A stretch of DNA of 64,000 nt from Neelides folsomi. Lineage: Eukaryota; Arthropoda; Collembola; Neelipleona; Neelidae. The stretch's first letter is position 1. Each line of letters opens with the position of its first letter. Of this stretch, positions 55,901-64,000 are shown piece after piece. Made by a program: the position numbers and the translations under genes. The notes under the pieces are model-generated. The model saw nothing but the letters and a program-made list of their open reading frames with translations. It did no database searches and was not told the DNA's origin. The stretch is taken from NCBI GenBank assembly GCA_034687125.1, contig JAQGBZ010000081.1:1-64000 (forward strand). Reading direction: 5' to 3'.

Positions 55901-58900
55901 CAAAGTTATGAATTTTTCACATCCTCAACCGTCAGTCCAATTTTGACCCGCAAGTGAAGGAACGAAGAAGGAAATGAAAGAGAGTGTCAAGGGGGAAGGA
56001 GGACGTGCGGTGTTGGAATCCAATTACAAATTAATCACGCCTATTCTCTCAATTCATGACCCTCGTCACCACTGTCTTAGTTTCCCACAGCCATCACCAC
56101 CCAGACAAAGTACACAAGGAGGAAAACCAAACACATTAGTTTGCAAATCTGGCTAGGAAATATTCGCAACATCTATATCATTGAAGGAAATAGGATGTTC
56201 GAGAGGGAGGATTTGGAAAGGCTTGAAGGGGAAATACTAAACCTGCCACTGAAGGATATGTATCAATGAGAAATAATGTCATATAGAGCCACCATCCCAT
56301 AATTGAACAAAATGAGATAGGTGGAATGGGCAATTGAGAGAATTCTAGACCCTCAGTGGCTACGCCCTCAGGAAACAGGAAAAATATATAAAAAGAGTGC
56401 AAAGCAATTGGCAACTGAAGGAGGAACCGGACATAATGTGTGGTGTTGGCGAAAACGTATGAACCATCATGAGGATTCCAAGATAGGAACATTACACGTT
56501 ATTATGCCTATTTGAGTGAAATATTAGAAGACCCAAACTAACTGTATCTCTGTAGGTGAAAATAGTTCATATAACTAAAAAATCCTAGTGGTTTATGTAA
56601 AAACGCACCATAAGTAGAAGGCTTCAATTGGCATCTGTGGCCCTACATTGTGTATTATATGAGACCTGTGAAATATTGTGTATGAGTAAGTGTGTAAATA
56701 ATAGGACAAGCGATCGTATTTTAGCCAACAGCATAAAAGTAGAGAAAGAGAGCGCGAAAATAGTGAGGAAAATATCCAAGTGGAGCTCGAAATAGAAAAA
56801 GGGATGAGAAAAATGTATTTACAAGAGGACGGAGGTTTTTGCCATTTTTCCACATTGTGACGGTGTCCTTGAATTAAATTGCCAAAACACAATATTTGTG
56901 TTCCCAACCGAGGGAAGAATGTAAGAATGGGGATTGAAATTGAGTTAAATCCGCAGGGATTGAAAATTATTTAAAATCTCACTTCACCGCCGCACCCAAA
57001 AGACAACATTGGGAATGAATGAGTGAAAAAATTGATCTCATTGTGCTTTTTACAGTTTAAGTCGTGGAGCATGGATTAATGTTGATAGAAGTACAGCTAT
57101 TACATAGGCAAGTCTTGAGTTATTATGAATAAGCTGCATTGGACGTTCATCATATGGAACCTTATTACTTTGAGTAGTAAAAGAATGCGTTGGTGCTCAA
57201 TCCTTCCCACTTCCCGTTAAAACCTCCTCATTGCATCTCTCTTTCTATCACTCATGTCTGAAGGAAAAACGCCGTTCCCCTCCCTCAAAGATCATCTCGA
57301 ACATGAAATGGAAAATGAGATCTGACTCGTGCACATTAGAAAAATGCGTAACGCTCCCCCTCATAAGTTTTGCAAAACAGCAGGTGATATATTATTATGG
57401 ATTCCTTCCAACTGTCAGCTATTAAATTATCCGCTCCATCCCTTAAAGGCAATTTGAATTTTCCTTATTCTAAATTTTTAACATTATTTCCTCGCACGCA
57501 TTAGCAACTTGCATGGCTTTTGTTCCGTTTCCTAAAAAGCCAAAGCATAAATCAAAATTCCAAACCGACTCGCAACCATGTGATACATAAAAGCTCACTT
57601 GGAGTTTAATGATTGAAGCAGAATGTTTGAATGGATGTGATGGTTGATCTTAATATCATTAAATCCTATAGAGTTATTATTTCATTATATGGATTTATAA
57701 GAGATTAAGAGGCTGTGGTGGCTCTGTAAAGGCTATAGCCTCATTGGAATCGCATTATTACATTTCTATTGACACTCAAGAAGTTGGCGAGGAAATTGAC
57801 CTGCTTACACACTTCCCCTTATCTCGACCTTAGCGAAATGAGAAACCTTCTGAGGAATTCAAAAACCTCAGTCACATTCACTTCATGGCAAAAGAAAGAT
57901 TAATAAAGTTCTTTTCAACATTTGATTTGCTTGTGAACCAAAGGAATTGGTCACTCACCACCGGAAACAAACCACCAGAAGAAAATTGATCCTAATTTTT
58001 GCTTTTTAAGAGGGAGCGAAAGGGAAATTGAATACCAGCAAAGCAAATAAGAAACTTGCCTTAACGACCTCCGATTCAGTAGAATACACAATGAGAAACT
58101 TATCGACTTTTTTCTATGGCCATCTATTCAAACTAACAAGTCGCTTTTTAAACTCTTAAAGGAGAGTAAGGTAATTTTTCTTTTCTCTATAATGACGTGT
58201 TATTAAGAATAATTTTTAAAGCGGAAAAGCTAATAAAATCCTATAGACCGAGAAGACCACATGGGAAGGGAATGGAAGAATTGGGCATCCAATTAATTAC
58301 AAGACTAATAGATCCATCAGACGGGAAACAAGAGAGAAGAAGAGATATTTTAATAAGGGAAAGCTATAAATGGCAATTACGAATCTATCTAATTGGATTA
58401 GGGAGCAGAAAATGAAAAGAACTCTCTGAACTCCTCTTTGTACTTCCAAAAGCTCTTTTATTCCAAAGTGCAAGTCAGAGTTTAGGGATGAGAGGAAGTC
58501 TTTTGTTCATTTCAACAGATTCCGGATTCGCAAATTCCGCAAATTCATGGTGGGCAAGAATTTGTATTAAATAGTTATCTTATACTATGTATGAATGTAT
58601 GAAAAGTTGGATTTCATTTCCGAGTATGTTATCTGGCTATTTGATTAATAGTATTAAGCGTCGTCGTGCATTTCGACCACTACAGAAGCTCCCGAGAGTA
58701 TTCCATCAAAAGCCATCAAAGGAACAAAGAGGAGTTCAATCGAATCTAAATAAATGAGAACATAGAAATACAATCTCATTTAAAACTCGTACAATTTATC
58801 CATTTTGACTCCGCTTTCCATTTAATTTCATATTTGAATAGGAGGCATTTGGGAGCGTAAAGAATAAATGCTAACTTAATGAATGGCAGAATCCCCGCCC

Positions 58901-60800
58901 ACAAAAGCAATCTCTGGAAATTGGATTAAAAGTGAAGTCTCATTAAGAGGGCAGGGAGTATTATATGATCTAGGTTTCCGCCTTGTCCCCTTTCATGTGG
59001 CCCGTGTAAACAAGAGGATCGCCGGATCACAATGAAGAGACTCTCCCTATACACTCCTCGACCTCAACTTTTCAAAAACTTTTTAATTAATGACTCGCGG
59101 TTGAGAAGACTCAATGGATCTTGTACTATCAGTCTTGGTCCCTGCTATATGAATATTTACAGAGTCAAACAATGTAGTAATTCCTCCAAAATTGATACTT
59201 GTACTGTTACATCTGTTTATGTGTGTGCTATTAAGTACACTCTCTCAATGATAAAAGTTTTACACAAAAGAAAAATTAAAATATGAAAACAAAAACACCA
59301 TTTTACAAACTTTTGGAACATTATTGTTCCTCGACTGAAGGAGTCGGGAGAACTCTTTCGGTTTTTATCATTCCTTTTTTTTATTCTTTCTCCCAATCTG
59401 CTTCCCATTAATTTTGGATACGTATATTAATTCCACAGGAGCCTCGCGGCAATAAAATAGGTTTAAATGAGAAGCCTGGGAAAAAAGTTCATTGTTTTGA
59501 AAAATTGGGAAATCGAGGCTCGTCCTTCTTTTGTAATTTCATTTCAAGAGGTTTCATTGTGCTTTTCGTGGAATTTTTGAAGAAGTTAATTTGGGGATTT
59601 TGGAGCCAATGCCGACCACGAGAGTGGTCCTCGAAGACGTCCATTGAAGGGGAACGTGGGAGGAAAGCGAAGTCTCCAAGCAAAGTTTCGACTCTCGCGT
59701 ACCCTCATAACTCCCAGAGAATGAACAGCAGGGCTTACGGCCACACCAGTGTGCACAAGCTGGGATAAATACATTACATCTTTTGAATTCAGGAGAGGAG
59801 TAATTCCATAAATATTATACTTATCCATCTTTGAATAGAATTCCTTCGGCCTTCGCCTCCATCTTTACAATCCTCTGCAGCCATTGTGAATTGACCAATT
59901 TTATACATTGAGCCATATTACGACCTGCACATATCCTGTAGAGAAATGTGTCTGTCGTTGAAGTATAAAATACTTTGAAGCTAACTTTAATGTTCTCGTT
60001 GGGCCTTTGGGGGTCGCAACGTCACCGGCATGAGAATGAGTGGATTTATCCGATTTTTCCTTAACCTTCCACTTGTTTACTTTCTCTTATTTAAAATAAA
60101 GCTCGATATCTCCGTCCTCCCATTCCTCTTTATACTTTGAGAATATTAAAATTGTTCTTATCCTCTCAGTCAGTGGCAAGGAGCGGAGTTTATAAAGAAA
60201 TCTCGGGAATTTCCACTATCTAACTCCATGCTTTGACTTTTGAAAAAATTGAAATGAAGAATTCTCATACAACACAATGCATCCATGATCCTCAAAGCGA
60301 CATTCTTTCCATTGCAGTAAAAGCAAACATTTTAGGAAGACGAGAAAGAAACTCATTCTCATAACTCTGTGACTCGACTTGGTAAGAAACGTCAAAGGAT
60401 TATGTATTAATATTGAAGCTGGAGGGAAATTCCAACTTCTCTCGAGTCAATGTAAAATCTTCTTTTCAAATAAATGAATCCGGTTGACATTGAAATATTC
60501 ATGTGCAATATAGAGTATTCTTATTTCGAATATATGTTATGTTATTTCGCTCTCGAATGAACAAGTCATTTACGTATGCAATGCGATGCTTCAAGCTCGA
60601 CTGCTAAATTCTACAAAATTATATACATTTGATCTCGTAGTATCATACTCGTACTTTTATAAATATTTTTTATGTATTGCACATATGCAAAAGCATTTAC
60701 ATGATTCTTACGTATATTATACAAATAAAATATAAATACAGATATTTTATATTAATTCAATTTCTAGAAGCAGTTAATTTGAATATTCTTCAATATAGCC

Positions 60801-60894
60801 GATGTCAAAAATATATCTCGTTTTATTACAAATATATTCCATATCATTTGTAATAAAATGATACAACTTTAACTTTATAGACATCATATTACAA
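60801..60894. repeat. Small fold-back element or hairpin
   Basis: A perfect 13-base inverted repeat TTTTATTACAAAT (60821-60833) / ATTTGTAATAAAA (60846-60858) is nested inside outer GATGTC (60801) and GACATC (about 60889). The layout resembles a tiny MITE. Confidence 0.4.
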
Positions 60895-61046
60895 TTTTGA
60901 AATCCGAATATCCATTACTTGAAAGAGAGGAATTTGGAAGAAGAGAGAAAATAATTTTGTAGTTCCTTTAAACCTTTTAGTTCATGAAGTGGGGAATAAA
61001 AGAGGAATTCCTTGGATGAAGAAGTTATATTTTTCTTCTTCTACAG

Positions 61047-61150
61047 CTCCCATTGCTCTTCACATTCCTCGCGATTTATCTCACAATGATCCATCGGAAG
61101 TGACTCCTTGGGCAACGATAATGAGCCTGGGGAGCTCAATATACGTTTAA
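61047..61150 (+). CDS. Tentative terminal exon, plus strand
   Basis: An excellent acceptor (TTTTTCTTCTTCTACAG) precedes a frame reading PIALHIPRDLSHNDPSEVTP, WATIMSLGSSIYV and TAA, entered in phase 1. It would fit the phase of the tentative exon ending at 49940. No family recognised, no poly(A) signal verified. Confidence 0.15.
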
Positions 61151-63703
61151 TGGCCCATACTACGAGATTTGGGGAATGGAAATCAAGTGAGGATCGTTAG
61201 AGAATTATGAAACGATGCTCATGTTCATCCTGTACATTACCCAGCCCTGTTTTCCTGGATCAAGAACACCTATTACTTTTCTATTAGCCCCCACGTAACA
61301 GACGATCTCTCCAGGAATTTGTCCTATGTAGCCAGATCATGCATTGCCTCCATGCACTCAAAGTCGCATTAAATTGTCATTCCCTTTCCTTTCAAAGTTA
61401 TATGGTTCGCAGGTTCGAATCCTTAAACTCTTGAACTTCTAATACCATCATATTTATAATTTAAATAATAGCCCTCATCGGCCTAGAGGACATATTAAAT
61501 TTTGCTGTGCTCTGCACGTGTGGGGAAAATCTCCCCTATTCCAACTCTCCCAAAACTTCCAATTATGCACGGTGAGTTATCGTGGAGAGTTTAAGGCTTA
61601 GCCATTTGTTATAATTAAAGAGCGGATATTTATACAAGGCAAACCCACGAAATATGTATGCAATATGCAGCCCAAAAATGGCTAAATATTCACGATATGC
61701 ATATGAAAATATACATTACAAGCTATTATTCGTATGTATAAATGGATATTAATTTACTTATTGAGAACTAAATGGGCCTTTTTAAGATTATTTTGTCACC
61801 AATTACATAAAAATGTTATTTCAATGTCCTAATTGATTAATTATTTAGGTTATTAATTTCTGATATAAATATGGCATAGGTTTTGAATATTAAAATACTG
61901 TTACAACTTACAATTAGCTTAAGTGTAATATATAAACAGTAAATATTATACAATATGATAGATGTGATATGGACAGATTTAGTACCTTACAATTAAAACA
62001 ATTTATATTGTCTTATTTGGATAATTATAACATTTATCATCTTTTGGATAAATAATTTTTATAAAATAATTTTTGCAATATAGTACTTATGCATATGAAG
62101 CTATGCGTGTATTAGTTTATTTGTTAATTGGGTATAGAAAATCAATAAAGTAAGATACTTTAATAGTTTATTTTACTCAAAGTGTATTTATTGTATGTAT
62201 TTGAACCCTTTCACTGAAACATAATAGGGGATTTTTAAGTATTTCAGTAAATAAATTCAATAAAATTTTCAAAAAGGCCAAATATATAAAAATATGCAGA
62301 CAATCCGAAAATATGCAAGGCATATGCAAAAACCTAAAAATCTGCTCTCTAGTTATAATTTACTTAACTAATACTATGAATCCAAGTTAAGGGAGATTCA
62401 CACTCTCTATTTTGGCGATAGTAAACAATTCACACGTGCGTTTGAAAAATTTATTCCTCAATTTCTCCAACATCAAGGAGAATCAAGAGCTTAAATAATA
62501 GTTTTAGGCGTAATGGGGGACGTGAGGTCGAAGTTTCTTCAAACTTCCATATCAACTTTATAACGGATTGGATGAAATGTGGGGCTCAATGGTTCATAAA
62601 CTGCCCGGTTGTCTCTCGTCGATAAAAGCTTTTAAAAATAACTTTTCGAATGAGATGATAGAGTGAAGGATGAGGAAATATGATGGGCTTTCGTGTTGAT
62701 AATTGATAACAAAAGGAATAATATATAAAGTCCCCAAACCTCACCGAGAGGAAACCACTTTCGGTTTTGACTCTTCCTCTCAGCCCAAAGAAGGCCATTT
62801 CCATAAATTCGGAATACAAATCGCCTCAAAACTCTCGGTCTGGACATTTTCATTTTCGACCACAGCCGCTGGAAATAAAAGCATTATGCGGAGAGCAAAT
62901 ATGTAAATATTCCAACATTGGAAGTTGAATTCAAAATGGCAGAAATCAGACAGTCGACTGAAAGGATTTCGCACTCAAAAGAGTAAAAGGGGAAACCTGT
63001 GGAGAATATCTATGCTTGAATGTGAACACAACGTTTCGACCACAAATTTCCAAGCCCAATTTACATAAAAAGGACTTACCGAACCGATCCTCGGATTACA
63101 GTCAAGAGGTCAACCCTACTTTAAATTGTAATTTAAATCCAAATGTGGCTTTCCAACCCTTTGCTTTCGAACCACATTTTTATCATTAAAGTAAGCATAG
63201 GGTTTAAATTCCTTCCTTTGTCTCTTTAGGAATGTCTATTAAAGTAAGTTATATACGTACTTAAATAACTCTACGATACATTAAAGTATATTAGTACTAC
63301 TATATGTTACAATTAAATGAGAATTTGAAGGCTGAATGTTAAAAAATGACAGTAGTTTATCTTCGTCTCTCAATATAATTAAACTTTTCTTGAGATACTG
63401 GCGATTAAAAGGGTTGGGCAACTTTGGGGATTTCAAGCCTTGATAAGCAATTATGAATCTTGGACCTTTTTCTGCTAGGTTAATTAATCACGCTAAATAG
63501 GGTCATTAGAGTCTCTTCTAGAGGGAAGCAACATATGCTCGAAATTGACCAAACAATTTCTAATGCCCATCTTTTATAGAAAACCATGAAGAAAAGTTTG
63601 TGAAGAAAAGTGGAATAGGACCACGGCACACGCAGAGACACACTTCTATTGAAGAGAAATTAAACGAGTGAAATTTGGCTTATAAGTCCTCAAAGTATAA
63701 AAG

Positions 63704-64000
63704 TACAGGGTGGACCAGTGATCGATGCGTTTTTTTAATCAATCATAAATTTAGGATGGTTAATGATAAAAAAAACTCATCCGATCTGACTCCCCTCGAT
63801 TTCTTCATCTAGGATCATGTCAAAAAACCAGTCTACTCTGGTTAAATTGAAAGAGGGTATTAGCCAAAAGCATTCGCGGAAACCCCGGTTTCTATGTGCA
63901 AAAGAGGATGCGGGGCAACTGAATGTTGGTTGCAGAGAGGTATTGAAGTAATTAGGGCTCAATTGAAGAGTTTGAGGTTTTACTTATATTATACGATATA
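63704..64000 (+). mobile_element. Tc1/mariner-like DDE transposon remnant, cut by window edge
   Basis: Starts with TACAGGGTGGACCA, a terminus typical of one group of DDE elements (TA target followed by CAGGGTG). Almost at once it runs into a frame reading NSSDLTPLDFF (63770-63810), interrupted by TAG, then DHVKKPVYS. This corresponds to the SPDLTPLDFFLWGHVK-type motif near the C-terminus of such transposases. A frameshift and more stops follow. It is a deleted, inactive copy continuing past the window. Confidence 0.55.

Larger units (their letters stand above)
48704..63700. other. 15 kb without a certain gene; probably PDZ-gene intron or upstream region
   Basis: The PDZ gene must continue upstream, so this is most simply a large intron or 5' region. 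Several open frames exist (50321-50656 -, 53243-53527 +, 58197-58415 +), but none is recognised or shows matching splice signals. A tentative plus-strand exon pair (49886-49940, 61047-61150) and a hairpin (60801-60894) are listed separately. Confidence 0.5.

Noticed and set aside
61412-61422. GGTTCGAATCC, a perfect tRNA B-box
   Set aside because: The flanking bases do not form a T-stem (GCAGG against CCTTA), and no A-box or acceptor stem is present at the right distance.

Overview
The window is animal nuclear DNA from an arthropod. It is AT-rich, its genes are cut by many GT-AG introns (some 9-15 kb long), and it carries decayed mariner-type transposons. The best family matches I recognise are Drosophila bunched, scarface and big bang. 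The long AT-rich introns and mariner debris would suit a crustacean such as a copepod, but that last step is inference.

Region 1 (about 540-26825, minus strand) is a complete TSC22-domain gene (bunched/TSC22D type). I could join eleven long-isoform coding exons with every reading phase agreeing (723 residues). A separate first exon at 10914-11062 gives a 130-residue short isoform. Both isoforms enter the same 52-base exon (9525-9576) in phase 2 and end in the same TSC-box/leucine-zipper exon (540-731). The long isoform carries a conserved N-terminal motif and a very long glutamine-rich region. Its large introns hold a fold-back (MITE-like) element, a deleted mariner element, an inverted pair of repeats and a few unproven open frames.

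Region 2 (28339-37187, plus strand) is a complete scarface-type serine-protease homologue, divergent from region 1. A TATA box with a correctly spaced initiator lies at 28341-28374, followed by a probable non-coding exon. Nine coding exons encode 1176 residues: signal peptide, Gly/His/Tyr-rich region, first half of a clip-like cysteine domain, an insertion of about 490 residues, second half of the clip-like domain, and a trypsin-fold domain whose catalytic serine is glycine.

Region 3 (37551 to beyond 48703, minus strand) converges on region 2, with stop codons about 480 bases apart. It is the 3' part of a multi-PDZ scaffold gene, probably big bang. Fifteen exons give 890 residues with three PDZ domains; the N-terminal part is not visible. 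From 48704 to the right edge I find no certain gene. That stretch is most simply intron or upstream sequence of the PDZ gene, with hairpins, a tentative plus-strand exon pair and a DDE-transposase remnant at the very edge.

All exon borders were read by eye from splice consensus, phase continuity and protein similarity. No alignment or transcript data were available.
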